64,000 bases of DNA, from NCBI GenBank assembly GCA_019828545.1, contig JACVRA010000283.1, forward strand, positions 1 through 64,000. Direction: 5' to 3'. The stretch comes from Paracamarosporium sp. OC-R06-R3 (lineage: Eukaryota > Ascomycota > Dothideomycetes > Pleosporales > Didymosphaeriaceae). The translations under genes were made by a program, and so were the position numbers. The notes under the pieces are model-generated. The model did no database searches. It worked only from the letters and a program-made list of their open reading frames with translations, and was not told the origin of the DNA. Below are positions 1-10,905 of the stretch, in pieces (the first letter of the stretch is position 1; each line of letters opens with the position of its first letter).

Positions 1-136
1 TGCTACGGGAGCTCTGCACATAACTTCTTTAGGTACTGCAGGTGGGCGCCGTAGAGATATTATACTACTATTAATAGTTAATTATATAAATAAGGTGATT
101 ATATTGGGCACCTCTACGCCCTCAGCTCGACCACCT

Positions 137-1750
137 CTACACAATCGTCTCTCCGCCCTCTGCCTGAGCAGCTCTCAGCTGCTGTTTCTGCTTATCATCT
201 TGCCGCTGTAGCTCTCTGCAGTCCTCTCGATCGCTCTCTGAAAGTCCAGGATACCTAGATTGCCACCGAATTGCCATTTTACGGAGTCGCAGAAGCAGTG
301 AGATTGGCAGCTCAAAATCGTCTCTCCAAATCTCGTACGGCATGCCTGCGTCGGATCCATCCATCAGCATGTTCAGATCAATCCGCCCGGCCTTAACAAC
401 CCTTCTAAATACCCTCTTGATCTCTGGCACCTCTGCAGCCATTGCCTGATCCATCCACCAGTCAAAGAAGTGCTGAGTCTGATATGAGAGCTCTATATTA
501 TTCTCATACGTAAGATCTCTCCACGTCAGATCTTTCCACGCTGTTGCTGGTACGTTCAGAGTACTCGTAGAGCTTACAGTGGGCGCCGTAGGTGTAAGTA
601 CCTGCCGTGCAAGAAGCTGACTTTGTGCTAACTGACTGACAGACAGCGCGCTGGCAGCGATCGCGCTCATGAAGCTATCCGCTGTAAACACAGACGCAGA
701 CGCTGAGCTCTGTTGCGCCTTCTCCTTCGCCTTCTCCTTTGCTGCCTGGCCCCTCGCTGTACGCAGAGCAAGGCGTATAAGATCGTCTGGCTCATTGACG
801 CTGCACTTCTCGAGGGTGACATTGCGCGCCTACATGGCCACAATATTACTGCTCACTGGGAAATAGTTCTCAAATCGATCGGGCTGGCCAGGCGTACGCT
901 GGACCCAGCAGACGTACGGGTAGTTGGCACAGTGGGTATCCTGGCACCTCCACTTATCGCGGATAGCTATTGAAGGTCCCTCAGCAACAGCATAGCCAGT
1001 AAGGACCTCCGGCAACTCTTGTAGCTGCCTTTGTGTTGCAGTAAGTCGAACCTGGCCCTGGGAGCTGGACGAGCCTCTGCTACGTTGTTGGCCTATAGGA
1101 CTGATCACCTCCACAGATTCAGTAGCAAGTGTCGCGTCAAAGTCGAGATACGTCATGTTAATCGAGGCATCCCTCAGGTGCTGCGCGTGCTCCATAACAT
1201 GGATAAAGCCAGCAGCATCTCCACGCTTGAGCGATTGCCGCAGCTTCTGCTTCTCCGGGGTCTTTTGCCTATATGCGCAGCCAGAAACGTCCCTGATCAG
1301 GACTTTCTGCGGCGGAGTTGTCTCCATAGCTAAGTCTTGAGCGATCTCATCCACCCATATCCAAAGCTGACCTGCGTAGTAGTGCTCCGGGATAAACTCT
1401 GTATCGAATCTTGGCTTATAGAGCTCCTTTTTAGGACCCACAAAGGCTTGCCAGCGACAAGTAACGTACGGCGACTCTGCTTCAGATACCCTAGTAGTTG
1501 ATTTTGGCTCCTCTTCCTGAGTTTCTCCCTGCGTATGGTCGCCAATTGGATCAGATATACGTCCGCTGGGCGGGTCACTAGGCGGGTCACTGGGTAGATC
1601 ACTGGATAATACAATTGCTGGCAAAGGCTGCGCAGATGGAGGCTCGATATCATGATTGAGGCCAACTAGATCAGATACAGCGTTGCCCTCCATACTTTTC
1701 TCTGTGACTTGGCACCTTTGGCAGCTGCTGCAGGCGCCCGGCGCGCACAT
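137..1750 (-). pseudogene. Interrupted ORF of unknown family, one in-frame TAG
   Basis: Two open stretches (1750-830 and 691-137) lie in the same frame, and the 46 codons between them are open, so a single TAG at 832-830 breaks a frame of about 537 codons. CAG to TAG is the change RIP makes. The conceptual product has an N-terminal Cys cluster (CxxCxxC), a proline/serine-rich stretch and a later C-x4-C-x5-C-W motif that could bind metal. It then runs through an A/K/E/Q-rich helical linker to an acidic-aromatic C-terminal half. An ATG at 1818 in another frame opens a basic, NLS-like peptide that could be the true N-terminus through an intron or indel, which I could not resolve. I do not recognise the family. 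The RIP-type stop suggests a member of a repeated family, which is inference. Confidence 0.55.
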
Positions 1751-1818
1751 TTTGGAGGATTTTTACCTCCATCAAATGGCTGGGTAGCTGTACGCTTACG
1801 CTGACTACGCGGCGGCAT

Positions 1819-2753
1819 AATACAGGTATTTATATAGGGTGAATGTTCGCTGTAATTATTATTTTACTAGCAAATTGGTAGTTCAAAAATATTGGTTGGG
1901 AAGCATGGACCACCTCCCGGCGGAAAAGTGGGGCGGTACGGTCTTTTCGGAAGCACCGATAATTGCGAGCGAGCGACAAGGTTCCACGTAAGTATCCACC
2001 CGAAAACAAATGCACAGAAAGGCCCTCCATTCCAATCTCGTCTCCTCACCTTCGGTTCTGCGAGTCAATTCTGCTTTGGCCCACATCCGATGCGGCTGAA
2101 GGTGGACGAGGCTGGCTCGAGGCCCGCGTAAGACTCCCCATCATTCCCAAAAGAGCCTCAGCCTTACCGCTTACAGCGACCTATCTTTACCAACACCATT
2201 GGCCCAAGCTGGAACTAACTCCACGTGGCATGGCCATCGAATCGCAGACCGACAGACGTGATAAACGAGATCGCGTCCTCGCGTGCCCCGAATGCGCCAC
2301 TGTTCGCGTGAATACCAGTGTGCTGGGCGCTGAGGGTTCGCTGCAATGAAAGCGCGCGCACCGCACAGGACGAGGCCGGGGCTGGCGGCCGGCGCGAACA
2401 ACGACAGCTGTATTCGCGTCGCTAATGTTGCTATAGTGGGGCGAAAGAGGTCGAGATACGCCCCTCGCATGGTTTTGCAGGACTCCGGTGCAGGAGGCGT
2501 TGCTGAGATAGAAGTCTAGTCTTGTTGACGTGGTTGTGGATTTGCTGATGAGAGATGGGTGGGCTTTGCTACGGCTCGGTGAGCGAGCGCGCAATCAGAT
2601 TTAATAACGCTGTATCCTTCCTCCTCCTGTGAGGAATGACTACAGTCAGATATCTAGCTAGGGTCTAAGTATACACGGCCGGCCAGCTCGTCTCACATAC
2701 AAAACTGTGCTGCTTGTCTACGTCTAATCCCTCGTTAGAAACGCCCTTTCGAC
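1819..2753. other. Intergenic stretch, no supported gene
   Basis: Short overlapping open frames occur on both strands, but none has recognisable domains, splice structure or a convincing start. It presumably holds the promoters of the flanking genes. I see no repeat or RNA gene. Confidence 0.5.
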
Positions 2754-3725
2754 ATGAAGATCTTTACCTACGAAGCATGGGGAGTCTCTCAATCTGGGTT
2801 CGATCCGACACACACATTCTTTCGTTCGCACCTCGTCTCGCCAGTCGTCCTCGCCTGCATCCGCGCGGTGCTTTGTCTCTACAGCTTCACAACAATCATC
2901 ACATGCTATGCTTGGCTCGCCCATAAAACAGCGACCGTCAGCCTCAAGGACGTCAACATTGGCTCATACACAATTCAGCAAAGCGAAGATGCAATTGGTC
3001 AATCCTTTAGCTTCTTTACATACCTCACCTTTTGGTCACTAGTCAGTAGCATGATACCAACTCAATCCTCTACGTATGCTAATACTATACACCAGGGTTT
3101 TTACTTCCTCATCTCCGCCATCCACACCTTCACGTACGCCTTCCGCTGCCGCACCTACCTCGACACCTGGCCACGCCCCCTCCAACTCCTCCACAGCCTG
3201 TACTATAGCACCGTTACCAGCTTCCCCTTCCTCGTCACCATCGTCTTCTGGGGCACCATGAACTCAGGCTGGCCTTCCGGCAGATTCGAACAATGGATCA
3301 ACCTCAGCGTTCACGGGCTGAATAGTGTATTTGCCATCGTCGAAATTTTGCTGCCGGCAACCAAGCCGCAGCCTTGGCATCATCTTTCTGTAGTCCTTCT
3401 CGTGCTGTCGGGGTACCTTGGGCTTGCGTATCTCACGCACGAAACGCAGGGGTTCTATGTGTATGAGTGGATGAATCCTGCGCATGGGTGGCGGAGTATT
3501 GTGCTGCATATTGCGGGGTATGCTGGTGGGATGATTGTGTTGTTTGTGCTGTCGAGGTATACAATTATCGCGAGGAATCTTATCGCAAAGAAGATTGGGG
3601 TTTCGAGGGAGGATGAGCGCGGGGAGAAGGCAATGAAGCTTGATGATGCGTCGGACTCTGAGTCGAGTGAAGTCGCAAGCGTGGGATTGAAGCAGAGAAC
3701 GCAGGTCTCTGTGTCTGTTGTATAG
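2754..3725 (+). CDS. AIG1/FAR-17a (ADTRP)-like integral membrane protein
   Basis: Predicted multi-pass membrane protein of the FAR-17a/AIG1 family. Animal AIG1 and ADTRP are atypical threonine hydrolases of fatty-acid esters of hydroxy fatty acids (family knowledge). The frame is open over 323 codons, but 3042-3095 has all marks of a 54-nt intron: a GTCAGT donor, TGCTAATAC branch site and CACCAG acceptor. It is a multiple of three without a stop. Splicing gives 305 aa and restores the family-like join YLTFWS-L-GFYF. The candidate catalytic Thr (YLTF) and His (VHGLN) are both present. Five to six hydrophobic segments precede a charged, Ser/Asp-rich cytosolic tail (about the last 45 residues). 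The ATG at 2754 lies just before the first family-like segment. Substrate in fungi is unknown. Confidence 0.8.
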   Translation: MKIFTYEAWGVSQSGFDPTHTFFRSHLVSPVVLACIRAVLCLYSFTTIITCYAWLAHKTATVSLKDVNIGSYTIQQSEDAIGQSFSFFTYLTFWSLVSSMIPTQSSTYANTIHQGFYFLISAIHTFTYAFRCRTYLDTWPRPLQLLHSLYYSTVTSFPFLVTIVFWGTMNSGWPSGRFEQWINLSVHGLNSVFAIVEILLPATKPQPWHHLSVVLLVLSGYLGLAYLTHETQGFYVYEWMNPAHGWRSIVLHIAGYAGGMIVLFVLSRYTIIARNLIAKKIGVSREDERGEKAMKLDDASDSESSEVASVGLKQRTQVSVSVV

Positions 3726-3921
3726 GTTAAGCGTCCAGTTCAGAAATCTGACATATCAACACTCGATCTGATGCTCAAGGCTTTTGAAAACAAACGACAA
3801 CTAGTAGGGACGGATCTTAATTTCTCAAAGGATCCTAGCCATACCGACGTTCCTCCAGTTGTGGCGGGCATTTGTACCCGCAAGAGAAAGAACTTACGTC
3901 CACGACCATGATAATACTTCA

Positions 3922-5870
3922 TCAGAATAACACTGCCCCTTGCAGGGTAAGTTGTGCTTGCGCTTCGTCCACCGAGATTCTAAGCCTCGCTGCCAAGTCC
4001 AGGACTTCTGGCGATATGCCGGCGGGACTTGAAAAGTCATCTACGGATGCCTCAGTGTCTAGATCAGTCGTTGCCGGAATCTGACTCACTGGTACTGTGG
4101 CCTCCCGATCCAACACCTCCAATGTAGCCTCCCGAGTAGCCTCTTGAGTAGCCTCCTGAGTCGCCTCCCGAGTCGCCTCCAGAATAGCCTCCCGAGTAGC
4201 CACCACTGCCGGAGTCACCTCCAATATAACCTCCGTAGTAATCCCCGGGGTGCCCTCCAGGATATCTTCCAGAATGGCCGCTCTGGGTCCCCTCATTCGA
4301 AGGCGGAACGACGGGACCGGGACTATCAAAGTAGGTCGAGTCTCGCTGTGTTCTCTTGCCTTTCCTCCGCCCGGAGTCCGAATCACTATCATCTAGCTTC
4401 GAAATCTTTTTGCTCCAGCCTGTATCACCGTTATAACCCCCGAGTGCAACATCATATGACATCGGGTCACTGCGTGTATTTTTGGGGGTTGATGTGTATT
4501 TTGGGGATGATTCGTATTTTGGGGATGATTTGTATTTTGGGGATGATTTGTATTTTGGCGTTGACGTGGATTCTGGGTGCGATGTGTATTTCGGCGTCGA
4601 TGTATATTGCTTGATCGACGATGTTTGGCCATATCCAGCTGAACTTGAGAAGTCCGCGACCCAGGTCGACGCTTTGGGTTGCGAGGAGCGCTCAGTACTT
4701 TCAGTCTTTGATGTAGCAGAGCTAACAATTCGCGGAATGTCCGGGACCTTGTAGGGTATTATGTGCGTTGGCTCTCGAGCCTTTCGGCTTTGCTTCATAA
4801 CCGACACTGCCGTGACGCTGGTAACCATTGTTGAAAGCAGCGTTATCGCCAGGTGCGCAGCGGACAGTGTCGACGATGGCCATGTCGAGCTTTCGACTTT
4901 CTTGTCACTCAAATCAAATGAAGCCTTGTCCTCCGCTATAGCGCGTTGTTCAATCGCGACTTTCTCTTCAAGGAATGTTTTGATCACAAATAGCAGATCT
5001 TTCTGTACTTTCATGGATTCCTTCGACTCCTTGGTCCCAGTCTCCAAAGCAACTGTAAGCTGCGAAACGCTGGCTTGTAGATCCTTTGACGCGTCGAGCT
5101 GAGCTTGTTGGCCGGCTTTTGTGGCTACGTCGGTCGCGGTCATATCTTTGACTTTCTCGAGACTGAGAGAAAGGCTTGCCAGTCCACCGTCTAATTTAGC
5201 GCGTAGGTCTTCAACGCGCTGTAGCTGTTCGTCGTGCCTGACGCTGTGCTCGGATGCTGACCGGTGGAGTACCCGGATTTGCTTACCTAGTTCAGTCGGG
5301 ATATCTGCCACTTTAATTGCTTCCACAATCTGGGCGCATTGCTCGGGTCGCCAGGATTGATCTGACAGCTCTTCGATCGATTTTCTTGACTGTTTAGTCT
5401 TCTGCAGATTCATTGTCAAAAGCGAGAGTATCATACATTTGTTGCAAAGCGAGCAGCGAGTTGATTGCTTGGAGTGGCTGCTCAACTTGTCGACGTAGTT
5501 TCTCGATTTTCCCAGCTATATCCTTCAGAGTGTAGGTGACCGTCTTCGGGACCTTGCCCAGCTTCGACTTCGTTGATGCCTTCCCCAATGAGGCTTCGTG
5601 TTTATCTAGAAAGGCTTTGAAGTCGTCCAGGGGGCCTCGAATCGTGTCTAATAGACTTGAGATATCAGAAGAAACGGCATCTTGTGGGCTCGGCTTGACG
5701 TAGTCGTCGAGGTGCTGGAGAGTTGAAGTAAGGCTGTGTAGGAAAGCGGTCTCAGAGGCATATTTTGAGGAAGCGCCCTTGGTCTCTTTGAACGCGCCGA
5801 AGACATTGATGAGAAGCCTGGTTCCAGCTATGAAATCTCCGATGGAGAAGCCAAATGGTACAGCGACCAT
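3922..5870 (-). CDS. STAND-N/SesA-like signalling protein with PKY and GGYSGG repeat tails
   Basis: Three exons (5870-5437, 5384-4090, 4040-3922) give 615 aa. Intron 5436-5385 has a GTATGA donor, an ACTAAAC branch and an AAG acceptor; intron 4089-4041 has a GTGAGT donor and a GTAG acceptor. Phases close exactly. Residues 1-145 resemble the helical N-terminal domain of fungal STAND/NLR and SesA-type proteins (start MVAVPFGFSIGDFIAG; later EKLRRQVE and SINLLL-like QAINSLL). A coiled-coil segment and one hydrophobic stretch (LAITLLSTMVTSVTAV) follow. Next come about ten short S-[ST]-PKY repeats, an acidic Ser/Asp patch, a Gly/Tyr/Ser-rich segment and an amphipathic C-terminus (SPEVLDLAARLRISVDEAQ). 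No NTPase domain is present, so it may be an adaptor or effector of the NLR-like network (inference). The exact splice sites are my assignment. Confidence 0.65.
4095..4250 (-). repeat. In-gene Gly/Tyr/Ser codon repeats
   Basis: Imperfect tandem repeats of about 12-15 bp encode GGYSGGDSGG-type low-complexity sequence near the C-terminus of the gene at 3922-5870. Copy number is likely to vary between strains. Confidence 0.7.
4475..4611 (-). repeat. In-gene 18-bp tandem repeats encoding PKY units
   Basis: On the + strand a TATTTTGGGGATGATT unit recurs about every 18 bp with degenerate outer copies. Read on the minus strand it encodes alternating SSPKY and STPKY units. Confidence 0.75.
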
Positions 5871-6141
5871 TCTGACAAGAGTGAGGCTCCTATTGATACC
5901 TTCACTCGTTTGGGTTTGCCTGTTTTTTTATGACTGAGGGTGGGGTTGTTCAGGCGCTGTCGTGGTGGTGGCTGAGTCCTGCTCCAGGACTCCGATTGGA
6001 TCTCAGGTCAAGGCTGTGAAACGCGCATGGGAGAGCCCGCTTCACCGGTTGGAAAATAAATTACCACATTTCTCAATACTCTGGCATTGGCCGATTCCCA
6101 TAGCTCTCGAGCCTTGTCGCATTCGTACTTCGCTTGTCGTC

Positions 6142-6405
6142 ATGTCTCTACGCGAATTGTTCCTCGAGTTACTGCGAGGCATCTGGGAGGTATTCTCTGT
6201 CTCCGCCGCAGGTACTGGGGTTGTACTGTCCTGTGTTATCGGCATAGTTTTGCTCTATGGAGTACTCTATGTAGCAGCCTATGGCCTTTTTTTGGATAAC
6301 ATATGGGCTTTGCCTTCTCACCTTGAGTCTTCCAGCTCTTGCAAGGCAGGGCATTTCGAGCTCGCCCATTGCGACGTTTGCCTGCAGTACCGGTACGGTG
6401 TTTGA
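6142..6405 (+). CDS. Small putative single-pass membrane protein
   Basis: Open frame of 87 aa with an amphipathic start (MSLRELFLELLRGIWEVF), one long hydrophobic segment (VVLSCVIGIVLLYGVLYVAAY) and a Cys-rich tail (SCKAG, HCDVC). It is transcribed away from the STAND-N-like gene 272 bp upstream, so the two could share a promoter region. I recognise no family. A second frame (6281-6604) overlaps the 3' half, and an intron joining the two is possible. Support is only the open frame and its membrane-protein composition. Confidence 0.35.
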   Translation: MSLRELFLELLRGIWEVFSVSAAGTGVVLSCVIGIVLLYGVLYVAAYGLFLDNIWALPSHLESSSSCKAGHFELAHCDVCLQYRYGV

Positions 6406-6919
6406 GTTTCAGTTGGCGCTCAAGGGGGCTGGTGCATGGGCTAGTGTAGCATTTGATAATGATGACGAGAATAGGTTTTCTGTGTTGGCTTACTCATTAC
6501 AAAACGGATGGGTTTCGAGACATAGACATAGTGAGAGTGGCTTCAAAACAACGACCATGGGGTATAAAAGTGTCGGAGGCTGGGGTGATACATGTCATGT
6601 TTAGTTTCTTAAGAGTCATGAATTAATGTATAAAGCTTACAGTGGTATTTAAGTCTCTTCGAAGAGGTGTATCGTGGCGGTTCCTTGAGGTTGTGATTAA
6701 TTTTGCTTTGTGTTTTGGCGTCCGCAATCAAAACTCTTGGACTAGGATCTATATAGGTTTATCTCATTTCATTTACAAAGTGAATTCATAAATTACAGTA
6801 ATACCACCCAAGGTCCGTATTGCTATTTTACTAACTAATCATCATCGTCTCGAATCCTAAGTCTCGTCAGCACCTGCCCCCCATCTCTCGCACGTAATCC
6901 CTGCCGCATCCTATGTGAC

Positions 6920-7084
6920 TCACCACTTTGCCCAATGTACCCTATACACTCCTTGCTCAGCTTTGTTGTTCTTCGCCCTTGTCCAAGCCCCTATGCATCC
7001 AGCCCAAGCGAACACGACAGTCAAATTGATACCAACGAACAGAAAGGGGTTCTTTGGGCCGCGCCGAATCAGTGAGTCGATCAT
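6920..7084 (-). CDS. Very small putative membrane protein
   Basis: A 54-codon frame starts at the ATG at 7084 and has one clean hydrophobic segment (NPFLFVGINLTVVFAWAGCI) followed by a basic stretch (WTRAKNNK). The layout resembles small mitochondrial or ER membrane subunits, but I cannot name a family. An upstream exon could be missing. The low score reflects that only composition supports it. Confidence 0.3.
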   Translation of the reverse strand: MIDSLIRRGPKNPFLFVGINLTVVFAWAGCIGAWTRAKNNKAEQGVYRVHWAKW

Positions 7085-7838
7085 CGTGATTTTGACTAGA
7101 GGAGGCCGATAGATGACAAAGTAAAAGAGGATCTTGATTTTTGAGCTGCAGGTGCAGCTAATGTAGACTGCGAACTGTAAGGGGGGTGTTGGCCATGCTC
7201 GAAACGGGTGGGTGTATTAGTCATGACGTCACTTCGAGATGGTCACTTCAGGTCAAATGAACTCTGAAAGGCGAGAGTTTTTCTTTCTCTGATGATCAAC
7301 TTTGAGTTAGTACATTTATTATGTTCTAGTGTTCGCGAAATTCTTCCGTGTGATCAGCTTTAGATGCTTTGGCCATAAATACTTGGAGGATGCGGAGTTG
7401 ACGTTAGACGTTTGTACCTTTATCAGCAACAACAGCTCGTACATATCTGTACTTTAGGGGCAACTGCTGCGGGTACACAGCCCAGGTAAAACTCGAACCG
7501 TACCGTGTCTCAAAAATCATGCTCCATTCGCCCTGTATATGCTGTGCTTCTATGCTCGAATATCGTTATCTCTGGTATGCTCTCATTATTTTCAACATTG
7601 CTCGATTCCATTCTATCAAGCAACCAGTCACTCTCATGCATTTCACATGACTAACTCGCCTTCATGAAAACATGTTTTGCACTCTTCGTATATGTGCCAG
7701 TTCTCGAGTTGGTATACCGGAAGACTCTAGACGGGGAAGGCTTCGACCAGTCCGACTAGGTCTTTCGCACTCAAAAATAGGAAGGCGAAGACGATAAACA
7801 GACACAAAACACTAGAAGATTTTGTGTGATGTGTGTGC
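7085..7838. other. Intergenic stretch, nothing certain
   Basis: No supported gene or repeat. The part at 7727-7838 encodes, on the minus strand, a hydrophobic peptide that could be an alternative last exon of the gene at 7839-9759. Confidence 0.45.
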
Positions 7839-9759
7839 TTATTTACGAAGACGCTTGCGTTGGCGGTGTGCTCCTTGATCATTTCCTTCGCTACCAGAAC
7901 GGCATGAGTCAGTGAATCTCCTGGTGACATTGCAGTGCGACTACTTACCTTGTAGATTCAGAATCTTGTCGAGCCTGGGCGATGTTTGCGCTGATCGGGT
8001 CTGTAACTGCCTCTATGGAATTTTCGGTTGATTGGTGAGGTGTGCGACGCGTTGGTGATGAAGACCGCGAAACTTGGAGCGTAGATGACCTCAATGATGA
8101 TCTTACCTGGCTTTTAGTGGGCGCTTGACGTATGATGTGAGTTGGCGGCGTGTGGAAAGAAGTGGAGGGATAGGAGTCTGCCGGCGGCGTCTCTTCTGAA
8201 GGAAGCGGTGTTGGTGAACCATACATAGAAGTGCTCGGCGTCTCAATTGACTCGGTCGGCACACATGCGTACTTGGAAATGCATTCTCGGTATTGTATCG
8301 CCTTCTTCTCCCGACGCATCTTGTCATAGATGCGACTTACTATCCAGCAGTGGACCATCTTTTGGATGCTATCTTATACTTAGCAAAAACTTTGTGTAGT
8401 GGGAGGTTGGAATGCAACTTACAAAACGTGGTCGTCCGGCCAGAGTAGCTTAGGTTGACCTTCCAAATTCCTCTGATAAAAACCCTGCTCAGGACCCCAT
8501 ATCCTAGCACCCCAGCCTAGCTTATCGGTATTAAGCATCTTCTTCACGAAGTATTCGAGATAGTTCTCACTCAAAATCCTCTCTTTAAAACAAGGGATGC
8601 ACATTTTTGCATGTTTGTTCACCACCTGTCGAGTAACTTCGAAGAATTGTACAGCGTTCGGTTGCAGGAAAGCTGGATTGTAGGGTAATGCGGAATACTT
8701 CCCCCGCCTGTAAGAGCCGTCATATGCTAGACGCAGCTCTTTTTCGTATTCATGAGGGTGCTTGAGAATTGCCTTTTGCAGTAGATTAGGCTCGAGGGCA
8801 TCTAACAATTTTATAATTGATAAGTATGTGATTAGGTGTTGTGGGTATATTTACTTACCATTATTCTGGGAGGCTTCGCTTTCCATAGGTACACTACCGC
8901 GGCCGAGGGTTCCCTCGCGCTCACGAGAGGGGTTATTGTTGTCGTTCTTGTTGTTGAGAGAGGAGTCGTTTCCATACATAGATCCACCGTCGTCGGAACC
9001 ATTAGTGTCAGCAGCGACAGGCCCATTAACTCGCTCTTCGTAGTCAAGCGTGCCTTCAGAGTCAGAAATATTGCCATTCTCATTGAGAACCCTCTGGACG
9101 TCCTTGTGGAATGTAAATTTGATAGAGATATTATTGCTCTCGGGGACGACATCTCCTTGGAAAGATTCTATAAGTTCATTGAATTTCATCTCGGCAGAGT
9201 CGCTATCTTCTTGGTCGGTTTTGTCCTTGTCGTGATGATCATATCGAGGAGTTCGATCGTCCTGTAGGCCCTCTACCGAAAGGCTGTCTTCTATCTGGGT
9301 AGTGTCATCGTTTTGAAAAGTCCGCTCCTGGTGGAACCCCATGACTCGCTGAGGTGTAACATCTTCACGTGATGCGAATTCTTGATCAGCCTCATCTCGT
9401 GGATGAACTCTTGGCTCGGTCGGCGGCGATACGTCGATCTCTACACTCGGAATGTCGTTGATATTCATATCCAGCATTTCGACCTTGGGGTTCGGCAGCT
9501 CTGGGTTTGCCAAATGGTTGACATATACGTCGGCAATCTCAGCTTGGCTAAGAAGGTATTCATGGCGTCTCCGTTTGTTAAGAGCAACGCTGCTGTCATG
9601 AGAGTCGGGGAGACGTGGACGTGGTATCTCGTCTTCCCCAGATGAAGCATCAGTCCATGGATGATCTGATGCTTCATCCAACTCGTCGTCTGTTATTGTA
9701 CAAGAGTCTGACATTGTACTGCCGCGTGGAATGACGGTCTGTTCTTTTGCAGCAGACAT
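7839..9759 (-). CDS. Hypothetical protein, four exons, acidic N-terminal half
   Basis: Exons 9759-8859, 8801-8423, 8368-7949 and 7890-7839 give 583 aa. Introns 1-3 start GTAAGT and end TTAG, ATAG and GTAG, and phases close. The first exon encodes an acidic, Ser/Asp-rich, probably disordered region. Exons 2-3 encode the most protein-like part, with aromatic and charged motifs (YDGSYRRGKYSALPYN, GWGARIWGPEQGF, HCWIVSRIYDKMRREKK), then a Ser/Thr/Pro-rich tail. With the chosen last exon the protein ends in a basic stretch (HRQRKRLRK). If a later acceptor is used, the tail is instead a hydrophobic segment (SVLCLFIVFAFLFLS) ending at 7727. I do not recognise the family. Confidence 0.6.
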
Positions 9760-10905
9760 GGTGCATCTACATCGGTAACGGGGAATACTTGTAACGAAGG
9801 GCTTATGTGATAAGAGAGTATGTGTATTGGATCGGAAAAGATTAGTTGGAAGAATGGGATGACGCTAACTCGTGCATGAGAACAAACCGAAAATGACAGC
9901 TCGTGCTTGACCCGGTGAGATGGCACCGTGGGATGGGTAGGAACAGGTGCAGCAAGCGTCACGGCGCTACGCTCTTTTTGGACGACAGCTGCAGCAATAT
10001 TTGCTTTTTAGTTTGCTTGAACACACCGCCCAAACAACGGGATGGAAGGCGTGAAGGAGTAATGAAGGCAGAAATATCATTTGGAATGGCTTCAATATGG
10101 AACTGGAAATATACTTAGACATTACCGCTCTCACCTGTGCATTGCAACTGCAATAAACCGGTACGCCTCCTCCAACTTCGAACTTCCGCATCCCTCCGTA
10201 GACTTTGTCTGAGTACTGCGTCATTGTGCTACAGTACCAATCCAACAGCCAATATACATGAGCTTGATTGATTAAATCTGGCGCAAATGGTCTAGCTCCT
10301 GCACGTCTGTTCCTCAGTGGAACATGAGGACGGAATCGGGTTAAAGCATTCATTGGACTAGCACGGAGTAACATGCTCACGATTGCGCATCTCATGCCCA
10401 GATATGCGTTTGACACGCGTCCCGCCGGTTAGATCCGTGACAGTTTAGTCATTCTTTTGGGTTTAGTGACAGTGTTATGCCAGTAAAGTAACCTGCAAGT
10501 GTGGCAGCCTAGACCCCTAATGTGCGGAGTAGTGGCGCTGTCACAGCGCCTTGCGAAAACAATCTCCACAACGAGTGAAACTTTAAGAAAAATAGAGCTG
10601 AGATAGAACGCCTCTGCCACAAAAGAGTTGTATTAAGATCATGAGCAGCGACCCTGCCGGTATACGCTGGCAAACTTATTGCTCGTCCACAATCTACTCT
10701 CATGATATCAGGCCTAGATTCCAGCCCCTCTTCGACAATAGGCGTAGGATTCTATTATAGAAATGAGATCAATGAGCCTGAAATACACAGCCATGCGACT
10801 ATTGCCCTCGGCAATACGCTGATCCCTCAAACTGCAAGCTGCTCGCGCAGAGCGATCCCAAGAGATACTCCTTAACAGTGTGAAAGCTCCTGTCCCCATC
10901 CAGCT
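9760..10905. other. Intergenic stretch, no supported gene
   Basis: A 149-codon frame exists on the minus strand (10416-9967) but lacks domain content, splice context and typical composition. The stretch should contain the promoter of the gene ending at 9759 and the 3' end of the gene at 10906. Confidence 0.45.

Noticed and set aside
830..832. Stop-codon readthrough or 33-nt intron to rescue the ORF at 137-1750
   Set aside because: A GT...GCAG pair exists but 33 nt is too short for introns of this genome, and a CAG-to-TAG change is the simpler explanation.
2795..2812. GGTTCGATCC, a match to a tRNA B box
   Set aside because: It lies in the first coding exon of the AIG1-like gene, and no A box or cloverleaf surrounds it.
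4475..4611. Regular short repeats considered as a CRISPR-like array
   Set aside because: No unique spacers; they are in-frame codon repeats in a eukaryotic gene.
9967..10416. 149-codon frame on the minus strand
   Set aside because: No domain, no splice context, irregular composition; more likely chance.
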